A stretch of DNA of 13,786 bases from Bacillota bacterium. GTDB taxonomy: Bacteria; Bacillota; Bacilli; Alicyclobacillales; SLC66. Numbering within the stretch: the first letter of the stretch is position 1; every line of letters begins with the position of its first letter. The notes under the pieces were generated by a model that saw nothing but the letters and a program-made list of their open reading frames with translations, did not search any database and had not been told where the DNA came from. The DNA is taken from positions 1 to 13,786 of the forward strand of contig JAJZZT010000150.1 of assembly GCA_021797415.1 (NCBI GenBank). The letters run 5' to 3'. A program made the position numbers and the translations under genes. Shown one piece after another: positions 5,806-13,786 of the stretch.

Positions 5806-6473
5806 ACGAAGGACTCGCGGTGGTTCTGGCGGCGGGAATGATGGCTGCGTTCAATCCGTGCGGCGTTGCCATGCTGCCTTCCTATATCGTCCACTTGATC
5901 GCGGGCCGCGAAAGGCGCGCCTGGGATGGCTTGTGGGCGGGATTGCTCATGACGGCCGGGTTTCTGCTCGTCTTCACCTTGGCGGGCGCAGTCTCGGCCG
6001 CATTTGCGCAGATAGCTGGCGAGACGGCCGCGTGGATAGCCGAACTGGTGGGGATGGCGTTCGTTGTGCTGGGGACCATGATGCTGTTCGGCAAGCGTGG
6101 CGTTTCATTCCATATCGGCTGGGCATGGAAGTCGGATGGAAAAGGACGGCGATCCGTATTCCTCTATGGAATTGCCTATGCGCTGGGATCCCTTGGCTGC
6201 ACACTGCCTCTTTTCTCTGTGCTGGTGCTGTCGTCGTTTCACAGTCGCGGCGCCTGGAGCGGGATGGTCGATTTCATCCTGTATGCGCTCGGCATGGGAT
6301 TTGTCGTAACGGTCATCTCTCTGGCATCCACGATCTCGCAGCAGTTCGTGGGCCGGCTTGTACGGGCTGGCGCACGCTTCATGGGGCGCTTCAACGGGAT
6401 GATCACGCTGGCCACAGGAATTTACCTGATGGTTTACTGGTTTTCTTATATCCGCATTTATGCTGGATTTTGA
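5802..6473 (+). CDS. CcdA/DsbD-type membrane thiol protein
   Basis: A 223-residue integral membrane protein with about six helices (near 5-33, 45-70, 78-96, 118-145, 155-178 and 196-216). Cys20 in [12 protein letters not shown] and Cys133 in [15 protein letters not shown] are the paired cysteines, each followed by a conserved proline, that carry electrons across the membrane in CcdA and the DsbD core. Family members move reducing power from cytoplasmic thioredoxin to outside thiol proteins, usually for cytochrome c assembly. Here it is fused by overlap (GTG 5802 inside the previous stop) to a thioredoxin-like gene and lies directly before merA, so it probably serves that protein, either keeping its cysteines reduced or passing Hg(II) inward through its own cysteine pair. 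The second idea is inference. No cytochrome c maturation genes are present in the window to support the classical role. Confidence 0.88.
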   Translation: MNEGLAVVLAAGMMAAFNPCGVAMLPSYIVHLIAGRERRAWDGLWAGLLMTAGFLLVFTLAGAVSAAFAQIAGETAAWIAELVGMAFVVLGTMMLFGKRGVSFHIGWAWKSDGKGRRSVFLYGIAYALGSLGCTLPLFSVLVLSSFHSRGAWSGMVDFILYALGMGFVVTVISLASTISQQFVGRLVRAGARFMGRFNGMITLATGIYLMVYWFSYIRIYAGF

Positions 6474-6495
6474 CATGACATCGAGGTGTTCTCAG

Positions 6496-8193
6496 ATGAA
6501 TGAACAGCCTGGACAAAGAATCAATCTTGCCGTGGCGGGCATGACCTGCGCGGATTGCGAGCGGCATGTGACGCTTGCGCTCAAGCGCGCCGGCGCGGAG
6601 AATATCGCCGTGAGCTTCCGGCGCAATGAGGCGGTGTTCGATCTGGCCGATCCGGGGCGTCTGTCCGCGGCCAGACAGGCGGTGGCAGACGCCGGCTATC
6701 AACCGGGCGCTGCGCAGGCTGTGGCCGCCGGGTCGCCAACAAGCAGCGCGCGAGCTGCGGAAGCCGGGCAGGCCGCGGACAAAGCGCCGCGCGGCGACCA
6801 CGACTATGACCTGCTGATCATCGGTTCGGGGGCGGCGGCGTTTTCCGCCGCGATCCAGGCGGTGTCGCACGGCGCGAGGGTGGGCATGGTGGAGCACAAA
6901 ACGGTCGGCGGCACATGCGTGAACGTCGGCTGCGTTCCCTCCAAAACCATGTTGCGCGCGGCGGAAATTAACCATCTGGCGGCCGGCCGGATCTTTCGCG
7001 GCCTGGATACTTCCGCCGGCGCAGTGAATCTGGCGCAGCTTGTCGACGGAAAGAATGAACTGGTCGAGTCGCTGCGCCGGCGTAAATACATTGATCTGGT
7101 CGGCGCGTATGGCTTTGAACTGATTCAAGGAGAGGCCCGCTTTGTCAGCCGGGAGGCTGTGGAAGTGGACGGGCGGCGCATAACGGCGGACCGCTTTCTG
7201 GTCGCCACGGGGGCGTCGCCTGCGCTTCCCTTGATTCCCGGCTTGCGGGAGACGGACTATCTCGTCAGCGAGACCGCGCTGGACCTGTTGGAGCTCCCGC
7301 GGCGCCTTGCCGTGATCGGCGCGGGGTACATCGCCCTGGAACTGGGCCAAATGTTTCATCGCCTGGGCGTGCGGGTGACGCTCATGCAGCGCGGCCGGCG
7401 GATTCTCGGATCCCATGAGCCGGAAGTGTCGGAGGCGGTCGCGGCGGCGTTTCGGGAGCAAGGCGTGGAGATTGTCACCGGGGCCACATTCGACCGGGTG
7501 GAGCAGGACGGGGAGCACAAGCGCGTGCACATCACCGTCGACGGCGCGCGGCGCGTGCTCGAAGCGGACGCGCTGCTGGTGGCGGCCGGCCGCAAACCCA
7601 ACACGGAAGCACTCCAGCTCGCGACGGCGGGAGTCGCGGTTGGCGGGCGCGGGGAGATCATCGTGGACGAGCGCCTCCGGACGTCGAATCCGCGCGTGTA
7701 CGCAGCGGGCGATGTGACAGCGGGTCCGCAGTTTGTGTACGTGGCGGCGCACGAGGGGACGGTGGCCGCCGAAAACGCGGTGGGCGGAGGCGGCGTGAAA
7801 GTCGATCTGACCGCCGTGCCGCGCGTGGCGTTCACCAGCCCGGCCATCGCCTCGGTCGGACTGACCGAGGCGATGGCCAAGGACAAAGGATACGGGACCG
7901 TCTCGTCGGTTCTCCCGCTGGACGCGGTGCCGAGGGCGCTTGTAAACCGCGAAACGACAGGCGTGTTCAAGCTCGTGGCGGATGCCGGGACGCGCCGGAT
8001 TCTTGGCGCGCACGTGGTGGCGGAAAATGCGGGAGATGTCATCTATGCCGCCCTGCTTGCGGTGAAGTTCGGTCTGACCGTCGAAGATCTGCGGTCCACG
8101 CTGGCGCCGTACCTGACCATGGCGGAAGGGTTGAAGCTGGCGGCGTTGACGTTTGACAGGGATGTCGCGCAGCTTTCCTGCTGCGCCGGCTGA
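6496..8193 (+). CDS. merA: Mercuric reductase MerA
   Basis: A 565-residue flavoprotein that reduces Hg(II) to volatile Hg(0) with NADPH in the cytoplasm. One N-terminal heavy-metal-associated domain (about 9-70) has Cys18 and Cys21 in GMTCADC. An Ala-rich linker (71-100) leads to the disulfide-reductase core: FAD site [13 protein letters not shown] (108-120), redox pair Cys141/Cys146 in [16 protein letters not shown](P)H site [13 protein letters not shown] (272-284) and second FAD motif VYAAGDVT (401-408). The C-terminus ends SCCAG, with the vicinal Cys562-Cys563 pair that hands Hg(II) to the active site. All diagnostic cysteines are intact, so it should be active. ATG 6496 has GAGGTG (6483-6488) 7 bases upstream; in-frame ATGs at 6460 and 6475 lack one. 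It starts 22 bases after the CcdA gene and closes the operon. The attached HMA domain could stand in for the missing MerP. Confidence 0.97.
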   Translation: MNEQPGQRINLAVAGMTCADCERHVTLALKRAGAENIAVSFRRNEAVFDLADPGRLSAARQAVADAGYQPGAAQAVAAGSPTSSARAAEAGQAADKAPRGDHDYDLLIIGSGAAAFSAAIQAVSHGARVGMVEHKTVGGTCVNVGCVPSKTMLRAAEINHLAAGRIFRGLDTSAGAVNLAQLVDGKNELVESLRRRKYIDLVGAYGFELIQGEARFVSREAVEVDGRRITADRFLVATGASPALPLIPGLRETDYLVSETALDLLELPRRLAVIGAGYIALELGQMFHRLGVRVTLMQRGRRILGSHEPEVSEAVAAAFREQGVEIVTGATFDRVEQDGEHKRVHITVDGARRVLEADALLVAAGRKPNTEALQLATAGVAVGGRGEIIVDERLRTSNPRVYAAGDVTAGPQFVYVAAHEGTVAAENAVGGGGVKVDLTAVPRVAFTSPAIASVGLTEAMAKDKGYGTVSSVLPLDAVPRALVNRETTGVFKLVADAGTRRILGAHVVAENAGDVIYAALLAVKFGLTVEDLRSTLAPYLTMAEGLKLAALTFDRDVAQLSCCAG

Positions 8194-8235
8194 AAAGGTT
8201 GTCGGAAGATTGTCCGAAAGGGACAGTCCGGAAGG

Positions 8236-9222
<987 letters not shown>

Positions 9223-9276
9223 AGTGCGTGACCTCCATTTCCGCCTGTTGTGGCATTGGATCATCCTGCGCGTCTC

Positions 9277-9282
9277 TATCAT
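9277..9282 (-). promoter_or_regulatory. Possible -10 element of the aldo/keto reductase gene
   Basis: On the minus strand TATGAT lies about 55 bases before the GTG start, in a 101-base gap that otherwise shows no gene. No good -35 box is found 16-18 bases further up, where the sequence is a GC-rich stretch containing the palindrome CCCCGGGG (9290-9297). This is a weak call. Confidence 0.2.
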
Positions 9283-9323
9283 ACACAATCCCCGGGGCCA
9301 TTGCCCACCCGGAACTTGTCGCG

Positions 9324-9455
9324 TCACTCGATCATGCTCTTGTCCTTGTTGACGGGCTTGGTAAAGAAGAAATAAAACACGGCCAGAAAGGCCGTAGCGT
9401 AAAAGACGGCGCCAAGAGGCGGGTGGATGGCCGGAATCCGGTAATGATCGTTCAT
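9324..9455 (-). CDS. 43-residue single-helix membrane protein of unknown function
   Basis: A short gene easily missed by length cut-offs. The product starts [13 protein letters not shown], continues with one hydrophobic helix rich in Phe, Tyr and Ala (about 14-32) and ends in a charged tail ([11 protein letters not shown]). A strong ribosome site, GAGGAGG (9463-9469 on this strand), lies 8 bases before ATG 9455; ATG 9461 would add two residues at too short a spacing. That ribosome site overlaps the stop of the 140-residue gene upstream, so the two are very probably translated together. I do not recognise the family. Single-helix proteins of this size are often small subunits or regulators of larger membrane complexes; the Ile-Pro-x3-His-Pro-Pro lead-in before the helix is distinctive. 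The coding call rests on the ribosome site, coupling and clean membrane-helix composition. Confidence 0.7.
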   Translation of the reverse strand: MNDHYRIPAIHPPLGAVFYATAFLAVFYFFFTKPVNKDKSMIE

Positions 9456-9468
9456 CGTCATGACCTCC

Positions 9469-9891
9469 TCAACGTTTTACAAGTCGTTGCCTGATGTACC
9501 GCTTCATGGCGGTCAACTGTGGATTTTGCATATCACGGGGCGAGACGGCTCCCACCACCTCTTTGATACCGAATATCGGACCGCTGAACACGATGAAGAA
9601 TCGCTGGCTTGTGATATAGACGCCCGTGACGCGAATGGCCTGAAGGATCAGGAGAACCGCCGCGAGCACATCGACCGCGCTAAGCACCACCGTGGCAGGC
9701 GCGCTCGTCCCACTTGAGCGGACACCGCCGAAGATGGGGCCACCAGAGGCCAGATAGAAGCCCTCTGGCACGACGAAGATGCCGGTCGTCGTGATCTGTC
9801 CGGTGAGCAGCAACACGGCGGTGACCAGGTCGATGCCATGGCGAACGGATCCGATGATCTGGCCGGAGGAATTTGTTGGATTACGGGCCAT
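9469..9891 (-). CDS. 140-residue membrane protein with internal duplication
   Basis: A protein of no recognised family. It contains two copies of a 35-residue unit (21-55 and 74-108), each an amphipathic or hydrophobic helix, a Thr-Gly turn, a short strand and the ending GPIFG. After the second copy come the basic C-terminal residues (about 122-140). The hydrophobicity (DLVTAVLLL, DVLAAVLLIL) suggests membrane association. ATG 9891 is chosen because GAGG lies 8 bases upstream on this strand; an in-frame longer reading would run through the intergenic region into the start of gerA. It is divergent from the germination operon (133 bases between starts) and coupled to the 43-residue gene downstream. 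Location next to gerACB makes a spore-membrane role conceivable, but the sequence does not prove it. Confidence 0.8.
   Translation of the reverse strand: MARNPTNSSGQIIGSVRHGIDLVTAVLLLTGQITTTGIFVVPEGFYLASGGPIFGGVRSSGTSAPATVVLSAVDVLAAVLLILQAIRVTGVYITSQRFFIVFSGPIFGIKEVVGAVSPRDMQNPQLTAMKRYIRQRLVKR
9568..9831 (-). repeat. Two diverged 35-residue units inside the 140-residue protein
   Basis: Unit one is encoded by 9831-9727 and unit two by 9672-9568 (minus strand). They align without gaps at an offset of 53 residues with 14 of 35 positions identical, including the opening Asp, the AVLL core, Ile, Thr-Gly, one Phe and the complete GPIFG ending. The divergence indicates an old duplication kept by selection, unlike the young 66-bp repeat at 1792-1923. 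Confidence 0.75.
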
Positions 9892-9962
9892 ACACCTGTC
9901 CTCATTTCCATACGAATGGGCCTCTTCACACCATATGTCGACCGTCTGTCTGTGTACACGGC

Positions 9963-9992
9963 GTATACTCCAGACTGCTGCAAGGCATAATT
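9963..9992 (+). promoter_or_regulatory. Candidate forespore (sigma-F/G type) promoter of the ger operon
   Basis: GTATA (9963-9967) is followed after 16 bases by GG and then CATAATT (9986-9992). Forespore promoters typically have a G-pyrimidine-ATA-like -35 and a CATnnTA-like -10 at this spacing, and germinant-receptor operons of Bacillus are transcribed by sigma-G. A start near 9999 would give a leader of about 25 bases with GGAGGT at 10011. The match is imperfect at the end of the -10. The shared 133-base intergenic region also serves the divergent gene, for which I see no clear promoter. Confidence 0.4.
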
Positions 9993-10024
9993 TTCCTATA
10001 TACGGCTGACGGAGGTCAGTGTGC

Positions 10025-11608
10025 ATGGATGTCCAGTCATTGAATGAACAGGCGCTGATTCCTGTCTTGAACATGCCGCTTGCCACAACCGTGGAACAGA
10101 ACGAAAAACACCTGCGCGAGATTTTCGCGGAGGCGAGTGACGCCGTGTTTCGCACTCTCCGGGCAAAGGACAGCCATCCTCTGCTGGTTGTCTACATTGA
10201 TGGGCTGGTTGATGCGAAACAACTGGAGGAAGCGGTGCTGCAGCCCTGTCTGCGGGACCAAAGCGAGGACCAAAGCGGGGAGCAGAGCGAGGGCCAAAGT
10301 GGGGGCCGGAACAGGCGCAAATCCGGAACTGCGGGAAACCGGCTTGATCGCATATCCGGATTGCTTGCGGTCGGCGATATCAAGCGGGCCAAGAGATTCG
10401 ACGAACTGGTCCACGCACTTTTGAACGGCTCTGTGGCGCTTCTGGCGCACGGCTGCCGGGAAGCCCTGCTGGCCAATCTGCCCGGCTGGGAAACACGGGC
10501 CATCGAGGAAGCCGCCAACGAAAGCGGCGTCCGGGGACCGAGAGAAGGTTTCACGGAATCGCTGCGCACGAACACATCGATGATCCGGCGCCGCCTGCGA
10601 ACGCCGCTCTTGAAACTGGAATCCATCACACTGGGCCGGATTTCCCGTACAAATACGGTCATCGCGTACCTGGAGGGCCTGGTCGACCGTTCCGTGCTGG
10701 AGGAGGCCAGGCGGCGGATCAGCGCGCTGCGGACGGACATGGTGCTCGATTCGCATTATGTGGAAGCCTTCATCGAAGACGTGGCGTGGTCGCCTTTTCC
10801 GCAGATTCTCAACACGGAGCGGGCGGATGTCGTGGCCGCTTCTTTGTTTGAAGGGAAAGTCGGCATCTTTGTCGACGGCTCTCCCCAGGCCCTGGTTTTG
10901 CCCATGACACTCTGGAATGGTCTGCAGTCGTCGGAAGACTACTACGAACGAAGTATCTTCAGCATTCCTATCCGCTGGTTGCGGTACTTCCTCCTGTTTG
11001 TGACCGTATCCATCACGCCCACCTACGTCGCCTTGGTCTCGTTTCATCCGGAGATGCTGCCGACCAACCTGCTCCTGAGCTTTGCGGCCGCCCGCGAGCC
11101 GAGCCCCGTGCCGACCGCGGTGGAGGCGCTGGTGATGGACCTGCTCTTTGAAGGCCTGCGCGAAGCCGGTGTCCGGCTGCCCCGCAACGTGGGGCCCGCG
11201 ATCAGCATCGTCGGCGGCCTTGTGCTGGGACAGGCGGCCGTGGATGCCGGAATCGTCTCGGCTCCGGTGGTCATCGTGGTCGCCGCCTCCGGTGTGGCGT
11301 CTTTCACCGTGCCGCGGTACAGTTTCAGCTTTTCCTTTCGCCTGCTTCGCTTCCCCGTGTTGCTGTTGGCCGCGCTGCTCGGACTGTACGGCATCACGGT
11401 CGCTTTTCTTGCGGTACTCATCCACCTCGTCAACCTGCAGTCATTCGGCGTCCCCTACCTGGCGCCTGTACCGTCCCGTTCGCGGATAGGCTGGAGGGAT
11501 GTGGTTCTTCCCCAGGCGAAGAGGGCATCTTTTGCCCGGAAGCCGGCATCCGGCGCATCGTCGCCGCAACAGGGACATGAGGACGAGAGACGGGATGATG
11601 GGTCATGA
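10025..11608 (+). CDS. gerA: Spore germination receptor subunit A (GerA family)
   Basis: A 527-residue A subunit of the germinant receptor, which sits in the spore inner membrane and takes part in nutrient sensing. The N-terminal cytoplasmic domain (about 1-305) contains the family signature GPREGFTESLRTNTSMIRRR (171-190) and two YxxGLVD-type segments (58-63 and 215-221). The membrane domain (about 320-470) includes the EDYYERSIFSIPIRWLRY lead-in (304-321) and NVGPAISIVGGLVLGQAAVDAG (388-409). The C-terminal tail is hydrophilic. ATG 10025 has GGAGG (10011-10015) 9 bases upstream; GTG 10019 is too close. A low-complexity Gln-Ser linker (78-93) interrupts the N-terminal domain. The stop overlaps the gerC start (ATGA). 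The paralogue (GerA, GerB, GerK or other type) and the nutrient recognised cannot be told from sequence. Confidence 0.95.
   Translation: MDVQSLNEQALIPVLNMPLATTVEQNEKHLREIFAEASDAVFRTLRAKDSHPLLVVYIDGLVDAKQLEEAVLQPCLRDQSEDQSGEQSEGQSGGRNRRKSGTAGNRLDRISGLLAVGDIKRAKRFDELVHALLNGSVALLAHGCREALLANLPGWETRAIEEAANESGVRGPREGFTESLRTNTSMIRRRLRTPLLKLESITLGRISRTNTVIAYLEGLVDRSVLEEARRRISALRTDMVLDSHYVEAFIEDVAWSPFPQILNTERADVVAASLFEGKVGIFVDGSPQALVLPMTLWNGLQSSEDYYERSIFSIPIRWLRYFLLFVTVSITPTYVALVSFHPEMLPTNLLLSFAAAREPSPVPTAVEALVMDLLFEGLREAGVRLPRNVGPAISIVGGLVLGQAAVDAGIVSAPVVIVVAASGVASFTVPRYSFSFSFRLLRFPVLLLAALLGLYGITVAFLAVLIHLVNLQSFGVPYLAPVPSRSRIGWRDVVLPQAKRASFARKPASGASSPQQGHEDERRDDGS
10256..10303 (+). repeat. 12-bp tandem repeat encoding a Gln-Ser linker in GerA
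   Basis: Four imperfect 12-base units in frame encode DQSE, DQSG, EQSE and GQSG. They are followed by a Gly/Arg/Lys-rich stretch before the conserved domain resumes near residue 106. Such repeats expand and contract by slippage, so the length of this linker may differ between strains. Confidence 0.85.
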
Positions 11609-12792
11609 AGCGCCTGGGCGCGCTGGCGCTTGCCCTTGCGGCCGGCCTCTTTCTCCCAGGCTGTTGGGACCAGGTGGAAATGAACAATCGCGCCATTGTC
11701 GTGGGCAGCGGGTTGGACTGGCGGGATCGCGCCCCGTCTGTGACCATCACGGAGCAGATCGTGCTGCCGCAGGGCATCCAGTCTGAGTCGACGCTTTCGC
11801 AAAACTCGGTCACCCTGTCCGCTTCGGGCGGCAGTGTTCTGGATGCGATGGGGAAAATCCAGAGTTATCTGTCGAGAAAGACATTTATCAGCCACCGCCG
11901 CGTCTTTTTCATCGGCGAGGCGATGGCGCGGCACGGCATACTGTCTGTGCTGGATGAGATGAGCCGCAATCCCGATGTGCGGCTGCGCTCGGACGCCTTT
12001 GTGGTCCGCCATGCGACCGCGGCGGACGTGCTGCGGTTGCGGGCGCCCCTGGAGAAGATACCCAGTCTTGCGGTGGTGCGCAGCCGTCATCTGCTCGGGG
12101 CGACGACGGGCATTTCTTTTCCCGATTTTCTCATCGCCGCGTCTGACGAAACCGAGTCCCCCACTCTGCCGGTGGTGGAAGTGCGGCCGAACGGTCTGGT
12201 GCTGGGCCGGCACAAGGAGGATATTCTGCGGTTCACCGGCCGGGCCATCTTCGACAAAAACCTGAGACTCATCGACTATCTCACTGTGAACGAGGCGACG
12301 TACCGCCTGTGGGTCCTGGGCGCTCTGAACCCGCGGCTGCTATCCGTGCCGCTACCCAAAAACAATGGGAAGATCACGGTGGATGTGAGGAAATTCCGTT
12401 CCGGCGTCAAAGTTCGCTGGACGACCGGTGTTCCTGGCTTTGACATCCGTCTGTCCATGATCGGGTCGGTCATTGAAAATCCGAACGCGCTTGACCTGAA
12501 AAAACAGGCGATGGTGAAAAAGATCGAACAGGCCATGGGCGCGACCATTGCGCAACGCACGTGGAAGATGATCCACAGAGTCCAGCGGCAGGATCGCGCG
12601 GACATCTTCCAGTTTGGCGGCGACGTGTTCCGCAGCTATCCACAGAGGTGGAGTGCGGTAAAAAGGGATTGGCCGGCGCTGTTCCCTTTGGCCAGGGTAA
12701 CCGTTCACTGCAAGGTCACCCTGTTGACGACCGGCGTGACGGGGCGTTCTCTGCAGTTCAATCCGTCACAGTTTGACGAGTCGGGGTGGTGA
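11605..12792 (+). CDS. gerC: Spore germination receptor lipoprotein (GerC family)
   Basis: A 395-residue lipoprotein subunit of the germinant receptor. The signal peptide (1-19) ends in the lipobox LPGC, so Cys20 should be lipidated and the protein held on the outer face of the spore inner membrane. The mature start CWDQVEMNNRAIVVGSGLDW is characteristic of Ger(x)C proteins, as are the EQIVLPQG strand (50-57) and the RKTFISHRRVFFIGEAMARHGI region. The rest forms the outside domains, with no further membrane helix, ending QFDESGW. Length agrees with the family's usual 360-410 residues. ATG 11605 overlaps the gerA stop by four bases and gerB starts four bases after its stop, so the three are made as a unit. 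Subunit C is required for receptor function in Bacillus. Confidence 0.95.
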   Translation: MKRLGALALALAAGLFLPGCWDQVEMNNRAIVVGSGLDWRDRAPSVTITEQIVLPQGIQSESTLSQNSVTLSASGGSVLDAMGKIQSYLSRKTFISHRRVFFIGEAMARHGILSVLDEMSRNPDVRLRSDAFVVRHATAADVLRLRAPLEKIPSLAVVRSRHLLGATTGISFPDFLIAASDETESPTLPVVEVRPNGLVLGRHKEDILRFTGRAIFDKNLRLIDYLTVNEATYRLWVLGALNPRLLSVPLPKNNGKITVDVRKFRSGVKVRWTTGVPGFDIRLSMIGSVIENPNALDLKKQAMVKKIEQAMGATIAQRTWKMIHRVQRQDRADIFQFGGDVFRSYPQRWSAVKRDWPALFPLARVTVHCKVTLLTTGVTGRSLQFNPSQFDESGW

Positions 12793-12796
12793 GCCG

Positions 12797-13786
12797 ATGA
12801 ACCGGATGTCGGGCGTGCAATTGTTCTGGCTGGTGGCCACCTTTGACCTGGGAATGGCCCTGTTCGTGATGCTGGCGCCCAGTGTCAAGATCGCGCAGCG
12901 CGACGCCTGGCTGTCGGACGTGCTGGCGACGCTGTGCAGCATGCTGATCATGTACGCGATCATGCGCGTGAGCCTGCGCCACCCGGACCTCACCATGGTG
13001 GATTACATGCCGGTCATCCTCGGCAAATGGATCGGTCTTCCACTGGCCGTGCTCATGCTGTCGCACTGGACGGCGGTGACGGGCATCATCGTCCGCCAGA
13101 CCACCGACGTGCTCATCACGTCCGTCTATCACCAGACGCCGGTCTGGATGTTCGTGCTCACCATTATTGCGCTGGCGATCTACGCATCGCATCAGGGAGA
13201 CGTGCAGGCGATCAGCCGTCTGACTTTTTTGCTCGGCCCCGTCATCGCGGTCGCGCTCGTCGGCCCCATGATCGCCAATGTGCCCAACATCCAGTTTGCG
13301 CGTTTGCTGCCTGTGTACGCGGCCTCTGGTCCGGCGAAGATCATCGCCGGGGCTGTGCCCACCTATGGATTTCTCGGCCAGGCGATCCTTGTCGGCATGT
13401 TCACGCCGATGGTGCAGCATCCGTCACGGATGACGCGCTATGCCGTCGCGGGAGTCGCCGTATCGGGAGCCGTCCTGATCATGGGTGCGGTGATGGTGGT
13501 GGGGCTGTTTGGAGCGGAACTGCCTACCCGGATGTGGAATCCTTTCCTGGATGCCATCCGCTACATCTCGATCGCGGGGGTGTTCGAAAAATTTGACGCG
13601 ATCATTGTACTCGCCTGGTTCATGAGTGCATTTATCCGCATCTCGGCGTTTTTGTACGTCTCCGCGTACGGCTGGGCGCGTCTGATTCACATGAGGCACT
13701 GGCGAGAGTTTCTGTGGGGGCTCGGGGTACTCGACGCGGTGGTGGCGCTGTGGCCGCACAATATCGTCTCGACGTTTGTCACCTGG
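12797..13786 (+). CDS. gerB: Spore germination permease (GerB family), 3' end outside window
   Basis: The first 330 residues of the B subunit, open to the window end; family members are usually about 360-370 residues, so roughly 30-40 residues should be missing. It is an amino-acid-permease-like membrane protein of the APC superfamily. Helices begin near residues 6, 41, 76, 117, 143, 185, 214, 267 and 307. Recognisable family features are the N-terminal GVQLFWLVATFDLGMAL, the HPDLTMVDYMPVILGKWIG stretch (61-79), YASHQGDVQAISR (129-141) and VFEKFDAIIVLAWF (262-275). In GerBB and GerAB the permease-like core forms the nutrient-binding pocket. ATG 12797 lies four bases after the gerC stop, with GGTGGTGAG (12785-12793) as ribosome site. 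The strong family match and continuous frame leave little doubt. Confidence 0.93.
   Translation, partial: MNRMSGVQLFWLVATFDLGMALFVMLAPSVKIAQRDAWLSDVLATLCSMLIMYAIMRVSLRHPDLTMVDYMPVILGKWIGLPLAVLMLSHWTAVTGIIVRQTTDVLITSVYHQTPVWMFVLTIIALAIYASHQGDVQAISRLTFLLGPVIAVALVGPMIANVPNIQFARLLPVYAASGPAKIIAGAVPTYGFLGQAILVGMFTPMVQHPSRMTRYAVAGVAVSGAVLIMGAVMVVGLFGAELPTRMWNPFLDAIRYISIAGVFEKFDAIIVLAWFMSAFIRISAFLYVSAYGWARLIHMRHWREFLWGLGVLDAVVALWPHNIVSTFVTW

Noticed and set aside
6403..8013. Long minus-strand open frame opposite merA
   Set aside because: The merA frame is complete with all catalytic motifs. The antisense frame is Arg/His-rich and lacks any domain.
8208..8222. Hairpin TGTCC/GGACA between merA and the aldo/keto reductase, possible bidirectional terminator
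   Set aside because: The stem is only 5 bp with a 5-base loop and there is no T tract on either side, so it is not a convincing intrinsic terminator.
9298..9320. GC-rich hairpin upstream of the aldo/keto reductase as a terminator of the 43-residue gene
   Set aside because: Pairing is limited to about 5 bp with an 11-base loop and no following T run on the minus strand.
10037..11425. Long minus-strand open frame opposite gerA
   Set aside because: The gerA product carries the family signatures throughout; the antisense product is His/Arg-rich with no recognisable domain, as expected of a GC-rich shadow frame.

Overview
The window looks like chromosomal DNA of a GC-rich, endospore-forming Firmicute. 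The GerA/GerC/GerB germinant-receptor operon at the right end makes a spore former nearly certain. GTG and TTG starts behind strong GGAGG-type ribosome sites are common. A rusticyanin-like copper protein and a metal-resistance operon suggest an acidophilic or metal-rich habitat, such as that of Alicyclobacillaceae or Sulfobacillus-like bacteria. The lineage is inferred, not demonstrated.

Region 1 (22-4582, + strand) holds six closely packed genes: a tryptophan-rich polytopic membrane protein, a small SHOCT-domain membrane protein, a membrane-anchored rusticyanin-like type-1 copper protein with a Gly/Met-rich repeat stalk, an OmpR-type response regulator, its histidine kinase, and a small Met-rich membrane protein with a cytoplasmic zinc ribbon. 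The spacing suggests one operon. I infer a copper-handling or surface electron-transfer module controlled by its own two-component system.

Region 2 (4622-8193, + strand) is a mercury-resistance operon of unusual composition. A sigma-A-like promoter with a 19-bp spacer precedes a two-helix MerF/MerT-like protein with a vicinal Cys pair, an ArsR-family repressor with CmtR-like cysteines, a membrane-anchored thioredoxin-fold protein, a CcdA-type membrane protein and mercuric reductase MerA. No MerR-family regulator and no separate MerP is present. A thiol relay (thioredoxin-like plus CcdA) sits where MerP and full-length MerT would be expected.

Region 3 (8236-9891, - strand) holds an aldo/keto reductase convergent with merA, then a tightly coupled pair: a 140-aa membrane protein containing an internal duplication and a 43-aa single-helix protein. 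I cannot assign a function to this pair.

Region 4 (9892-13786) starts with a divergent intergenic region carrying a possible forespore-type promoter. The germination operon follows in the order gerA-gerC-gerB, with gerB running off the window end. Its products form a nutrient-sensing receptor in the spore inner membrane. No tRNA, rRNA, CRISPR array, insertion sequence or convincing intrinsic terminator was seen, and no stretch longer than 300 bases lacks a gene.
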